NCBI GenBank assembly: GCA_031308135.1
Contig: JAHLJT010000631.1
Span: 191,846,955 to 191,910,954, forward strand
Reading direction: 5' to 3'
Origin: Acheta domesticus
Lineage: Eukaryota > Arthropoda > Insecta > Orthoptera > Gryllidae
Length of the DNA: 64,000 nucleotides
In this document: positions 46,625 through 58,690 of the stretch, piece after piece
Position numbering within the stretch: the stretch's first letter is position 1
How the letters are laid out: every line of letters begins with the position of its first letter
Made by a program: the position numbers and the translations under genes
The notes under the pieces: model-generated
Database searches by the model: none
What the model was told of the DNA's origin: nothing
What the model saw: only the letters and a program-made list of their open reading frames with translations

Positions 46625-46735
46625 TAGGGGTGGGATTTTGGTGACCTAAAACTGCACCAAAAATGATCAATAAAATGCTCTTAAAATGCCATAAAAGCAA
46701 TGAAAAATGGCGTAAAAGATAATCAAAACCAGTTC
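46625..46735. mobile_element. Possible single hAT-like transposon end
   Basis: TAGGGGTGGGATTTTGGTGA fits the hAT terminal pattern, and it is followed by repeated AAAATGC words (TAAAATGCTC, AAAATGCCATAAAAG), as seen in hAT subterminal regions. No inverted partner end or 8-bp duplication was found downstream, so this is either a truncated end or a coincidence. Confidence 0.3.
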
Positions 46736-48345
46736 AGATAAACGACTAAAGCTCTTAGATATGTCACTGATGTAATTGAGGCTTCTTCCTTTCGTTCAAG
46801 TGAACTCAGCCTGCAAACTTTAGGTTTGGACCGAACCAGGATGTCTAGGAAGAATCTTTTTTCTTTAGTTAACGTGAAATCCGTCGAAACGACAATAGTG
46901 CTGAAGGCGTCACAGGAATCTTAGAGAACAAACAACTGCTGACATTGCAATCTCTGAGCGAAGAAATTTATTAGGCTATCAGGAATTCTGTGAAAAACAT
47001 CTCTTCCATCTCAATAATATTATTTGAAGCAAGTACCTTTAAAATGGTACTTGCTTGATTCTAATGAAATCTTCGAAAAAGTATTTGCAAATGACGAAAA
47101 AAGGGAAAAAAATGACTTAGTCGAAATTGACGAAAAACTCAACAAAAAGAAAAGAAATGGCGTATCAAAATTGGTATTTTCCTTTAGCCATATAAAAATA
47201 ATTTCTGTACTAAATGGCATTGTTTTAAGGTGAGAAGAAAAAAAGATATTTCATTAGAATCCTAATTTTAACTCAATTTCCGGTCTGACGGAGATCTGTG
47301 AAGTATTTTCCCAGACTTCGTTTAATCCCCCGTGGACATAAATCTACGGTGCGCGGACTCACGCAAAGAGATCTGGTGTCCTGATTTGTCTCGACAATCG
47401 TGAGATACATATTTATATTTAAATTTGACAATAGAATAACATTATTGCTTTAAATATTTGTTAGACCCCTTGTAAATTCGTGTGACATTATTTGTGGAAA
47501 TACATTTTGGGGGCATGATAAAAGTGACGATTCATTACTTTTCGATAAATTTGTTATTGATGTGAAATCTGCCTGTTTTCAATTGACGAAATATAACATA
47601 TCATAGTTTTTATTTGTGACAGCTCTATGAATTTTAATCTCTACAAAGAGCTGCAATCCGCCAGCTACAATAGTCTAGCTGAGTGACTCAGAATCTTGAA
47701 CAAAAATTCTTCTATTTGCAGTTTGAGTGGGAATCTAAATTGTTAAATAGTTATTGTACTTTCCCCGAGATACTATGCTATTACCAAACCATCGACACCT
47801 CTCTCACGGGTATAGGCTGCTTAGTTTTCTCTCAATTTCTTCGCGCACACGAAAAATAGCAATACACATGTGCACCGGCTACCTGAAATCTACCCTACCC
47901 TTCCGCCTCTCCGCATATACGACCAAATGGCCTTAAAAATGAAAGGAAAATGTGCAACGATCTACTCCGAGTTTTTGAGTCTACGCTTTGGCTGTAAACC
48001 GAACACATTAGGCAAATATTATATGGTGAACGCAGCCTGTGTTCCGAAAATATTTTTAAATTTGTACAAAAATATTTTAAGAAGGTTATTACACTGTCAC
48101 ATCTTGACTGTAATAATGTTCAGTATAAATATGCTCTTGAATATGTGGTTTCGTTTGAACGAAACCTAATTAGTGTGTTGTAGGTTTAGTGCCAGTATAT
48201 GTGATGTGTATTCCGTCTTTCTTGTGCAATACATAAGTTGTCAAGTACTTCGTTCAGTAATTTCTTTCCGAACTACCTTCTCTATAAAACTACAAGTGCT
48301 AAAATGAAGCATCCATGTTTGAGACTTTTTTGCCTATTTGATGTT
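46736..48345. other. AT-rich, no gene seen
   Basis: Mostly AT-rich. The lysine/glutamate-rich open frame at 47024-47233 is compositional. Confidence 0.5.
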
Positions 48346-48368
48346 CTCTCTCTCTCTCTCTCTCTCTC
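48346..48368. repeat. (TC)n microsatellite
   Basis: About 23 bases of alternating TC. Confidence 0.95.
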
Positions 48369-49784
48369 ATATAGTTTGTCTTGTCTCTCGACTGTTTCCA
48401 AAGTTGTGGTATATTCTTCTCACTGTCCCCCCAGCGCATTATCGCGACGATTTCCTCTCTACGACGGAACTTTCTTTAATGATGTAGTCGTTAGCGATTT
48501 GAAAGTAGTTAGAAGTTGTCGAGTGGCTGTCAGCCGCCCGCGTCGGGGCTGACTGCGCGAGGGGGGAGGGCTGGCGGAACATTAATCTTCAGGGAGCATT
48601 CTTCTTTGCCTTTGCGATGTCATTTACTACAGAAATCACAAAGGCCAGTTGTAGCCTTTTCTTAGACGTTTATAGTCAGCATTTTTGTTTCCGTAGAATT
48701 ACTTTTCATTGGGAAATAGCAAACAAAACGTGTTTTTGGCTGGACATTTCTAGTACCTCTGCCATGCGACATTTTTGTTTCTCTAAGTTCCAAAAGCGAT
48801 TTAACGTATGAGTGTTTTATTTGCGATCTAAAATATATTTTGGTATCTTTCGTGTATTTATATTAATATAATTCATCACTTTTTATAAAGAAACTGAAGA
48901 CAATTAAAAGTGCTACCAATACATCTATATTTTTTATCCATTGAGCAGGACCGATAAGTTACAACTTCTTGATGTATAAACTGCCTAATATCACAAAGTC
49001 AGTTTTTATTTGAAATATTTTATACGTATTACATTGGTTGTTACGATTTAAGATTATTGCTGTAATCTGGGCACATTGAAGGGAAAAGTTCTTCTAAACA
49101 CTCAATTGTTACAGGACACTCAATACGTTAGAATCCTGAAAAGTAGTTTCCCACAGTCAATAATGTATAAACACTCGTTGGTTAAGTATTTATTCTAATA
49201 ACTTACTTGCAATAAAAATTCCGACAATTTCACATTTTAAAGGAGAAAAAAGTAGGTCATTTCGATATATCTGTGTTTATTGGTTTTCAAAACATCCAAA
49301 TACTTTTCATCAAATTCAACGTTGCAATTTCCAATATTTCTGCATTTCATCTAAAATGGAGAGAATACGAATATTACTGTACCAGTTATTTTAAAAGTTG
49401 AATTACATTTTTACTTATTATTGCAAAATGTTAGTTTATGATGTTCAAAATAATGTGTTCAATATGAACATAGTATTGAAAATTCCTACAGAGTTCGTCA
49501 ATATGAAATGCAAAATTATCTGACTAGCAACGTTTAATTACGAAAAAGGTTAAGGTGAAACCTAAAAGAACTAGACATTGTTTTTTCCCCAGCACCAAAA
49601 AATCACGTGAATTTTTAAGAAAAAAAAACATAAATATCCGTGCACGTGCGGAACGACAAAATAGGAGGGGAAAGAGAAACAAAACTAATGTAAATATTTA
49701 CATGGTATAATTGAGAGTGCATTGATATTGAGCAGCACCGGAATACTAATGCAAATAAAATGAGGGCGAGAGGAATGAATATAG
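48369..49784. other. Mixed then AT-rich, no gene seen
   Basis: A small GC-rich stretch at 48520-48580 contains a hairpin with exact 7-base arms, GTCAGCC and GGCTGAC. The rest is AT-rich with no recognised features. Confidence 0.45.
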
Positions 49785-49925
49785 GCGCGGTAATGCGCCC
49801 CGAACGTGCGAAGCGGGGCGCGCGCCGATGGAATGTGCTCAAACAAAGGCCGCACGCGCCGGGGACCTCGTGCAGTGGGCCCGACCCTCTCTGAAAGCGC
49901 GCACAACACACGTTGAGTGACATGC
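49785..49925. other. Small CpG-rich island
   Basis: CpG-dense, non-repetitive island of about 140 bases in AT-rich DNA. No gene features. Confidence 0.45.
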
Positions 49926-50436
49926 CGGGTGAATTTTAACCGAGAATTTCCTCTAAACCAGAAACAAAAGGATGAATTACAATGTGCGATAAATAATAGA
50001 AATAATATATAAATATGGTAATAATAATAAGAAGACTGGGAAGACATTGCTTTTTTGGAAATAGCCCACATTTGGCTCAAAGTATTGTAGAGGCACCCAT
50101 AGATTCTAGATCTGCTCCTTAGGAAGCAGTTTTCAACCCGGAGTGTTTTGTAATCAACTGACTCATAACATCTTTAGTCATGAATTAGAGGAATAATACT
50201 AATAATAATACTACTAATATTATTATTTTTATTATTAATAATATTATTATTAAAAACTGACGACCTCCTATGGCATCCCACAGATGAATTGTAAGAAAGT
50301 CTAACATAAATTCACTTAGAAAATAAAAAACTTCAAAATATAGATTGATGTTGTTCAGAAATTATTCTCCAAAACTATTGAAATGAAGATGGTTTAAAAA
50401 TGTTCGAACAATTCGGTCACTATTCTTCGTCAACAT
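49926..50436. other. AT-rich, with an ATT/AAT-rich tract
   Basis: Contains an imperfect (AAT)n/(ATT)n tract at 50191-50254 that is partly self-complementary. It ends where homology with the left-hand duplicate begins. Confidence 0.6.
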
Positions 50437-52913
50437 ACGAGTTAAACACTTTCTGAAAATGCAGTAGTTGAAATGATTTATACACCAAATATACGTACAT
50501 GTACGCTGTATGTGAACTACAACAGGGAATTCTACAATCCAACAAAAAACGCAATGCATCACATAATTATAAACATGAAATTCTTTTGAAAAGGTAGACG
50601 TGTGTCAAACAATTGCTGGACGTTTCGTTCTTATACATTTAATCGTTTTTGCTTTTAAAAACACTTAATCTTCGAACTCAAGAACTTCTCTATCTTTGCT
50701 TCGCCTACTACAACCTCAAAAAACGTCTACTGCTTTTGATGTCATTGCATGAAAGTGAGTGGTCGGCACTTCCTGGTAGGTGTCGCATCATCATAAACAA
50801 TCATAACCATCGATTTGCAATCATCCATATATTTCTGACTCCTGTTCCAATCAAAATATAATTGAACAATTGTGAAATAGATAAAACTTCTGGTCATCAA
50901 GACGTTTGACGACGGCTTTGTATTAAAGAGTACAACAGAAGTAAAGATTGAAAAAGTAAAAGAATCTAAGGGAATGACGAAACTATGATGATATGAAAGC
51001 TGTCTAGGTCAACGAAAATTTGAAAATTTCCGAATACGAAATACAAGCTTCTGTAATATTCGACATTCTGCACTTAAAAAGTAAATATTGCTTTTATTGA
51101 TATTGAAAGAATGCACACATCCTTAAACCTACTCACAATTTCAAAACACACATATTTACCTCACACATTACAATGGGCACCGCCCACTTGCCCGATGAGA
51201 ATACATTTACACAATTCGCTGATCAATGCCGAACCCATTTACAGACTGATATTTTCGTTTACGTGTTGTGTCTCTGAGGATCGTGAATTATATGAACGAA
51301 TGAATACCGTCAAGGAGGTTTACTAGTATGATTGCCAATGCCCCACAAATAAATTTAGGGGAATTTAACGAAAATAGAGACGAGGAAGATGCCTATCGAT
51401 GTTCCCTCTCGACGCATCATCTCACGAGCCTCGCACTTCAACGGTCGCATTGATACACTCACGGATGTTGAAGTCAAAGCCATTTCAACAAAAATGTAAA
51501 AACTCAAAAATTCCGCAAAGCAACATCCGAGATCTACAGCTACGCTCAACAAAAAGGGTTCACAAACAGAATTCCTTCCGAGCAAGAAAAATTCCAAAAC
51601 AAGAGCCCTTTTTGGGAAACTGTACGTGAGGAGAAGAGAAGGAATGTCATTTCTCTCGACATGACATTTCTCACACCTAAAAGCTGTTCGACTTGGTCAA
51701 GCTGCCTTGCCGCCACCCTCCTTCCACCCGCCAAGGCCGATATGGGAGTGGTGGTGGCGGCTCGTCGGGAAAGAGGGGGAACCTTCTACTTCGTCACTTT
51801 TCACGCATGCGCAGTTCAGTTATTTTGTCTACGTTGTCGAGCTATAGCTTGCAATCCTCGTGTCAGGAATAAATTCATTGCGAATATTTGTATGTTAAAA
51901 TGTTATTTATGATACTCTTGTGATATTATTTAATTTGAGAAAGTTATGTACGGTTGAGACCTAACTTTGAATGTTTTTATTTTTCCCGAGATTTTCAGTG
52001 AATATTGAATTAGAAGAGACATTTGGCAACTTTGCAGGTGCTAGTATGGTCCTTTTACAATTATATGGCATTATCTGGATTGCATTATAATTCGTTGTGC
52101 CAAACGTGCGGTTGGAACTATTCTGCGCTGGGCGACTCCCCCTCACACCCAGGGGCGCTGCAGCGAGTCAGCGAAGCGTGTGGCGGCAGGGAACAGGGAT
52201 CCCGGCAAGTTCGAATTACTCCATGGACATTCGCTCGCTCCCGTTTAACACTCGTCCCTTCGACATCCCGAATCTAATGGGCGCTAGTTTTTGTCGTGAA
52301 GACTTTAGAGACACATCAAATGATTTTCTTGTCGAGAGAATAAAATATTTAGAAAACATTGTATTGTTACTGAGTTTTACTTTTATTTTGGTGCATATTA
52401 TCTTTTGTAAATGTTCCTGTAATTTATAAACTATGTGCTGTAGTTTTAATGAGGAATCGAAGAAAAATAAACGATATTACAAAAACAAAATTAATTCCAC
52501 ATCTTACAGCCAAATAAAAAATTAAATAGTTTAGCAGTTATAATACTTCAGCACAGAAAGGAAGCCGCATTTCTCAATAATATTATGTCTTGCATACAGT
52601 GATTGTGTTTGAATATTACGATACGCTAACAGAGACTGACTAATATTGATTGCGGTAGCATGGAAGCTACTATTCACATATTTCGATGTTTCATGGACGT
52701 CTACTTTCATGAAAATCTTTCAAAAGCAATATCCGTACAGAAAATAACCTCGTTCCCCGTTAAAAATGATGCTGTCAGACTCTGAAACAAAGCGCAAATG
52801 TATCTTCCTTAGTCACTTCCAGCCATCGCCTGCCGAACCCCTCGCGGCGACTAAATCTCCTTGTTCTCTTTCGCGGCCCCGTAATTTCCGGCCTCTTCAC
52901 CCCCCCCCCCCCC
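50437..52913 (+). repeat. Duplicated segment, copy 2 (pairs with 148-2611)
   Basis: Direct duplicate of the left end of the window. Homology begins at GTTAAACA-NTTTCTGAAAATGCA and continues to the poly-C at 52900-52913, where copy 1 runs into the gap. The nearly constant offset (50301 to 50293) shows only small indels. This copy crosses the region without a gap and therefore predicts what the gap holds. I see no terminal repeats or target duplication at its left edge. Alternatives are segmental duplication, two insertions of one non-autonomous family, or an assembly effect. Confidence 0.93.
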
Positions 52914-53270
52914 AGCCCCTCTTCGTCTGCCACACCCCCTCGGAGCGGTCCCTTCGGCGCCGAGCATCCCCAGATAAATGTTTTACGGCTTATTTTGCGA
53001 CTTGGTGCTTCCGCCCTTGTGTCTCCCCGCCGCCATAATTGGGCCTGCGGGGGATCCCCCCATACCGCCTTGCTCCCCGCCTCCTGGAGCCCCGCAGATA
53101 AATAAGGCGAGCCGAGCAGGAGACGACGGCGTCCGCAGGAGGCGTTGGCGCGATACGAGGCTGGCAAAGGCGGAGCGATGGCAGTAAGGCGACGTAAGCC
53201 ATGAAACCGGATAATGAGCGGGGAACGGGACTACGATTCGCTGGCGGCTGCGCGCATAGGTTTAATGTCC
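52914..53270. other. CpG-rich island downstream of duplicate copy 2
   Basis: GC-rich, CpG-dense unique sequence with embedded AT-rich words such as GATAAATGTTTTACGG. It is the likely counterpart of the missing sequence in the 2612-3611 gap. A 90-codon open frame (52766-53038) crosses the duplicate edge but has no domain. Confidence 0.5.
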
Positions 53271-53389
53271 TCCATGTCTATGTAAAAAGTTTTATTTTGT
53301 AACGTAGAAGTGTCTTTCTGTCTAGGGCTTTTATTCTGCCGACATCCGGTTGTCCTTTACGTCGCAATGGGGCGCAAATTCGACCGTAC

Positions 53390-53584
53390 ACCAGACATTA
53401 CGGGCTCTTCTGATACGGACTAGATACTTGCGGGCTCTTCTGATCTGGAATTAGCAGAACGCGAGGCCCTTCAAAACAACACAAAGACAAGGGACAAACA
53501 ACCATGCCCAAGGCGGGACTCGAACTCGCGACCCTGTGAACTGAGGCGGTACATGCTCTTAGCTATCTCGGTCATCCAGATCGG
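53390..53584 (-). mobile_element. tRNA-derived SINE, family A, minus strand
   Basis: On the minus strand the head starts near 53584 with CCGATCTGGATGACCG and has an A-box-like TAGCTAAGAGCATG and a B box AGTTCGAGTCC. The tail begins GGGCATGGTTGTTTGTCC, as in the other family A copies. Further along, a 14-base word (CGGGCTCTTCTGAT) occurs twice, 30 bases apart, at 53401 and 53431. The left edge is uncertain. Confidence 0.72.
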
Positions 53585-53988
53585 CACTCGCAAAACATGA
53601 AACTTTGAGGTTTCAAGAAGTAACACAGAAACCAATGAGTACTCATCGTATCAAAGAACGGACCTGCACCACAGTCTAACGCTAATAATTGATACATTTT
53701 AAGAAAAAGTAGTAAGTATATGGAGACACGTTTTAAACATTTCAGTGGCAGACATTTGACAACATTCACATGTTTTGAATAAGTAAACAGTAACGTTTTC
53801 AGACAGACACTAGTAAAAGCGGCTCTCTCAGGGCATGTGTAGAGTGTTGAAAGTTCAATTTTTATCATTGGTGTTAAAAGTGAGATAATGATCAAGTGTT
53901 GAGATAAATTTGTGAACCCAAGAAAGAAATAATAACTTCGTTTGACCGCATCAGCTACTACAGACCTATTAATGTATCATTAAGTGAC
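53585..53988. other. AT-rich spacer, no gene seen
   Basis: No recognised features between the SINE and the next transposon. Confidence 0.45.
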
Positions 53989-53992
53989 TGTA

Positions 53993-55645
53993 AGGTAACG
54001 ACGGGTAACATTGCCGTGGGTGAAACATTGCCACAACTTAAAAAAAAAATTATGTGGCACTGTCTGTATCGTAAATTTATTTGCTGTCTGAGTTCTCATA
54101 CTTAGCTACCTCTCTTAGAAACATATTCAATCGTTTGTTGCATTGGGTTATTGTTGTAATCTTGAAATGTCCGTAAATATGTATAGTGTTTTGTGATGCA
54201 GCCAAATCTCGTTATCGAAACTTCGTTTATTTTGGATTAATTGAGTTGAAATAAATGGCAAAGGTAATAAATGTGTCATGTCTTAGGCATGCTATGTCGT
54301 GAATTAATAATTATTCATATAAACAAGGCAAAATGTATTAATAGCACATACTCCTTTTAGAGTAACATTGCCATCCTGGCGATTCCCCCCCCACACACAC
54401 ATTTATGTCCTTTGAGAATAAATTCTTGCCTTAAAACAATTGACATTTGTGGGTGTATATATATCATTTCTAAAGCATATCACTTATAAATTGTAAACAT
54501 TGATGAATTACATTTGATACAAAATTACTTTTTTGTTGTCGCTATACATGCACTGTAACTTTGCCACGTAGACAAATAAAACATCCAATATCTACGGTTT
54601 ACAAACCTATGATGAAGTTAAAATGCACTAAGCAATGGAAAAAGTTAATAGTGGAAAATTAAGTAGGAAAAGGTTACTTAGCTGTATCGAATTAGTAGGT
54701 CCACTTTAAATGACGTGTGTTATGACAAAATACAATATTGTTGCTGAATTTCCCAGACCAAATATAAAAAGGAGAAAGCCCTTTTTTCCCTATCGCATTG
54801 TATTACAATGTAAAACAGATAGTAAAATTTATTTGAGACCAAGTTTTTAAAACAGTATTTATCCCTTAAAAGTTCAAAAAGATCCAACAAAAGGATTTTG
54901 GACAGTGAAATTTATAATAAAAGTTTACATTAAAAACCTATGTTTGTGGCAATAATAACAGATTTTAATGTAAACTGTTATTATAAATTTGACTGTCCAA
55001 AATCTTTTTGAACTTTTAAATTAAATCTATGTGAAAGCCTTAAAAAAGTATTTCAAGTATTTATCCCTGTTTAGAATATTTAAACTGTCAAAAATCAAAG
55101 GGTAATAATGTTCTTATGCCTATGTATGTGTTTCTGTTCCTTATCCAAATCTCACACATTTAAACATTGCCAGAGGCTTGGAAATAGAGGTGGCAACGTT
55201 TACCCCTGTGGGGTAACTTTGCCACTTTGCTTGCTTTTAAAAAAGTAATAAAAACATTCAAATTATGGAATTTTTAACAATTATATAATTATTATTATGT
55301 GATGTATGAGTTTGAACAGTATTATTGAGTGTTATCTTTGAGTATTGTTCATTCCATTATTAAATAACTCAATATATTATTCTCAGCAATAATTTTTCTT
55401 TTAATTATTTTTTGAATTTTTATTAAATATTTTCCTACAATTTCTGGTTCAGTTCTTCATTATTATCCGTTTTATGGGTTATTCATATAATTTGGAAACA
55501 TATACAACTAATAAAGTGTTTAGTTTCATCGGTATTAGGTGGTATCATTTTCGACCCCGTAACTCCACTTACGTCCTAGAATTTTCACAACTCCAGCTGA
55601 GGGTTAAAATAAACAAAGCTGTGGCACTGTTACCCCCCGTTACCT
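53993..55645. mobile_element. 1.65-kb DNA transposon with inverted ends and repeated GTAACATTGCC motif
   Basis: The left end reads AGGTAACGACGGGTAACATT. The right end, on the minus strand, reads AGGTAACGGGGGGTAACAGT. The arms match over 22 of 24 bases. TA dinucleotides flank both ends (53991-53992 and 55646-55647), consistent with Tc1/mariner or pogo-type insertion. The phrase GTAACATTGCC or GTAACTTTGCC and its complement recurs inside near 54010, 54030, 54362, 54557 and 55190-55232. No transposase domain was recognised and stops are frequent, so it is non-autonomous or heavily decayed. It contains the hairpin at 54866-55019. Confidence 0.8.
54866..55019. repeat. Long imperfect hairpin nested in the transposon
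   Basis: The left arm 54866-54935 and right arm 54963-55019 are inverted copies separated by a 27-base loop. Both start TTAAAAGTTCAAAAAGAT when read inward and end GTTTACATTAAAA. The left arm carries about 13 extra bases made by a small duplication around AAAAGGAT. The rest of the arms differ at only two positions. It could be a foldback insertion or a local inversion-duplication. Confidence 0.9.
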
Positions 55646-55649
55646 TACA

Positions 55650-55959
55650 CTTGAATAAAAGTAAAATTATAGTAAGGCTTCCTAAAGAATAGTGTATGAC
55701 ACATGGTAAAAGTGATTTTAATTTAGAAGAGTCGATAGGTAGCCGACTAGTGTCACGAATAACTATCTTTATATGTAAAAAAACAATCACAGTGTTGAAC
55801 ATAATGTTCACAATGTTTAAAAGATTATTACAATCAACAACGACCAAAGATTACAGGCAAAAGAACGGAAGCATCCAGTGAAGTACTCATACTTTGCATT
55901 AATATAAAGAGATTTGATGTACGGCGAAAAACGAGCATGCTTGTCGCTTCACCACCGAA
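55650..55959. other. AT-rich spacer
   Basis: No recognised features. Confidence 0.4.
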
Positions 55960-56245
55960 TTCCAGCCGCACACGTAAACGGGCGATTCAACATTCCGCAA
56001 TATTCTGAAGGGCGAGAGCTCAAGCGCCGACTCGGGGCCGCGAGACAGATGCCAGTCCATGACCCGTAGTGAACGCGTCCGTTTATCTGGCCCTTCGCTC
56101 CGTGCCCTTCTCGTTTTTCTTCTCCTCCGACGCTGCGACGCGCTCTCCTGTTCAGCCTTGTGAACTCGAGACGGAGCATGAAGGCACGCGGGGGCGCCCG
56201 GACCATTTCGGGCCGTTGCACCGATTAGTCCAGTTGGCGCTCGAC
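55960..56245. other. CpG-rich island
   Basis: CpG-dense, non-repetitive sequence of about 280 bases in AT-rich DNA. Open frames on both strands lack recognised domains. Confidence 0.45.
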
Positions 56246-56540
56246 ATTTTTTGGTGTTAACGCACCATTAAACTTGTAATTTTAAATCATTTATCTCCTG
56301 TGGACCATTTACATGTTTTTTTCCTTAAAGGATAAAGACATTTGCGATGATCGAAAATCTTCATTCTGTCAAAATGAAATTTAATGTAATAAAATTATTT
56401 TGTTTATTTTAATTCAACACTGTAAAATTGTGTTTAATAGAAACAGAATCTGTAAACATTCTTAATTTTATCATGTTTACGAAAGTTGGGTTAGTTACTA
56501 CAAAATATTCCAGAGTGAGCGACAGCGTGAAAGAGAGAGA

Positions 56541-56635
56541 TTGAGCATGAGAGAGTGCGATTGAGCGTGAGAGAGTGCGATTGAGCGTGAGAGAGTGCGA
56601 TTGAGCGTGAGAGAGTGTGATTGAGCGTGAGAGTG
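56541..56635. repeat. 20-bp minisatellite, about five copies
   Basis: Exact 20-base periodicity of TTGAGCGTGAGAGAGTGCGA with rare substitutions (56541, 56561, 56581, 56601 and a partial unit at 56621). A purine-rich partial unit precedes it. Confidence 0.97.
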
Positions 56636-56639
56636 AGCA

Positions 56640-57689
56640 AAGTTCTACAGTCATGTAAAGGAAAAAAATAAAATGATTCCATGGAATCACGGGATGTAAA
56701 ATGTTTATCCCGGTTGGCGCCTCGGTCTTAAGCCAAGTTCTTTCATCAACGTCTACATCCTAGCTTTGTTTTTAACGCAATTAAGTGTATTCAGAAACTT
56801 TTCTCTGAATAAATATTGCAAAGACATTTTATTATCTCGTTCATTCCGAGAGTCACCTTGATGCATGAAAACCCAAAACAAAGGTTTTCCATGAAAAATA
56901 CAAAACCCCATGTGTGTGTGTTGGGTCAAAGTTAAAGGAGAAAGCTTTTGAGGGTCATTGCATGTTTAAAAATGGGACTGGTATAGAAGTCATCACTTCT
57001 GCAAGCTATTTTTCAAGCGATTATACTGGTTGTTTACAGTTACACGCGTAAACTAATTTTGTTATGTAAATACCAAGTGCCAGGTTCTGCACCAACTATG
57101 ACACCCAAGTAAATTAGGTGCAGCGGGTAGATCACCGCTACCTCCCGAAGAAAAAAAAACGTGCGCTACACTACAGAACTAATGCCTTTAGAAGTTGACG
57201 TGCCCAGTCAATCAAACTAACGCAGAGGCTCCATACAGTAGCGAAACGCGTATCAGGGCAAAAATTCGTGACTCGCCCGATGGAGAAGACCGCCACACCA
57301 TGGTCACACAATTTCGTAATAGTTCAACCACTTTTTCCTTGTGGGTGGCCATTTTCAAAATATTTCGAAAAATGCTGATAAATTTGATTTTAATTAATAT
57401 TCTGATACATTTGACGATTAAAAAGTTGCTGTGATGCATTTTTTCATTTGTTTTTTTAAATGCCTACATTCTGCCCTTGGATAATACAGGAAGCCACGTC
57501 ACTGCTTTCGTGCACTTATCAAGCTGATCACACGTTGGACTAAAGATGTCTGTCTACTCGTAAACAGTCATACACGTGGAAAATTATTTGTCTTTACGCT
57601 TATGTTATCTTTTCCTGCTTCTGTTTCGAATTCAATTGATCTCGTAGTACACTAAAATAGATGCTTAGATGCCTTTGCTTTCCAAGGAC
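56640..57689. other. No gene seen
   Basis: Mixed composition. A 12-base palindrome, ATTCCATGGAAT, lies near 56676. The GC-richer stretch at 57110-57300 may be a decayed SINE and shares the core word CTAATGCCTTTAGAAGTTGA with a similar phrase near 23241, but no promoter boxes were found. Confidence 0.4.
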
Positions 57690-58115
57690 TGTACGTGGTT
57701 GTTTTGGAAATCCATTGAAATATATGGAACCTTACCCATTATACTATACATGATCAACGCCTCAAATGCGTTTGCTCGTTTGGCTTTTGGATCAGAAATG
57801 TCCCCGACAAACTTCGTCGTTCAAGACAACTGATTCTAGCCGAGAGCATTTGCTCGAGACCAGACAAGGCAAAAGCGAACTTATACTTTGGCTTTCCACC
57901 TACTTATGTTATTCAGTTTCTTATTCGATTTGTGCAGGAAGCATCAACATGTCTCTCTCTGCCACCCAAGAACATAATCTCGGTGTTTTGGAAAACTACT
58001 GAAATATGTACGCATGAAGTCAGGCTGTGTTTTTGGCTCACGCCTCTTGTACTTTAGCTTTTGACAACCGCTCTTATTCAGTTTATTCTTGAAATAATCT
58101 GCCCACAATTCCATT
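57690..58115. repeat. Diverged tandem duplication
   Basis: Two ordered phrases recur. TGTTTTGGAAATCCATTGAA near 57701 matches TGTTTTGGAAAACTACTGAA near 57974. ACTTATACTTTGGCTTT near 57879 matches CTTGTACTTTAGCTTTT near 58047, each followed by TTATTCAGTTT. The second unit is shorter, so one unit has lost about 100 bases. The family is unknown. Confidence 0.55.
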
Positions 58116-58199
58116 TCGGAATTCCTAGGTGACAACGTAAGGGCGTGCGAGATGTAAAAATTCACGAGCGGGCTGTGGAGAAGATCGTCGCGCCTCCCG

Positions 58200-58690
58200 A
58201 CACGTGACAGAGTGTGCGAGCCAGCAGGGGGTGGGAAGTGACCGCAAAGGGAGAGCTTCTCGTGACCGCTAACCCCCTGTACCCCCTACCCACTGCCCGC
58301 GCCGTTCCCCTGCCCGCACCTCTTTACCCGCCCCCCCTTTCCGCCCACTCTCCCTCCCCCAAATGCTCGCCCTCACTGCCCGCTCTTCTGCCCACCCTCA
58401 CTGCTCGCCCCCCACTGCCCGCCCTTCTGCCCCACTCTGCCCTCCCTATCTACCCAAATGCTCGCCCTCACTGCTCTCCCTCATTGCCTGCCCTCATTGC
58501 CCGCCCTCATTGCCCGCTCTTCTGCCCGCCCTCACTGCTCGCCCGCCACTGCCCGCCCATCTGTCTGCCCTTTTGCCCATCCTTCTGCACGCCCTTCTGC
58601 CCTCGCCATCTACCCACAACCCTCCATCCACTGCCAGCCTCTTTGTGGGTAGCAGCGCGCTTTTTTAGCCGCGGCACAGCTGGCCCAAAC
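58200..58690. repeat. C-rich degenerate CTGCCCGCCCT-type array
   Basis: Plus strand made of variable units like CACTGCCCGCCCTTCTGCC without a fixed period. It resembles the 9.7-kb minisatellite in composition but is far more degenerate. The open frames are compositional. Confidence 0.7.
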
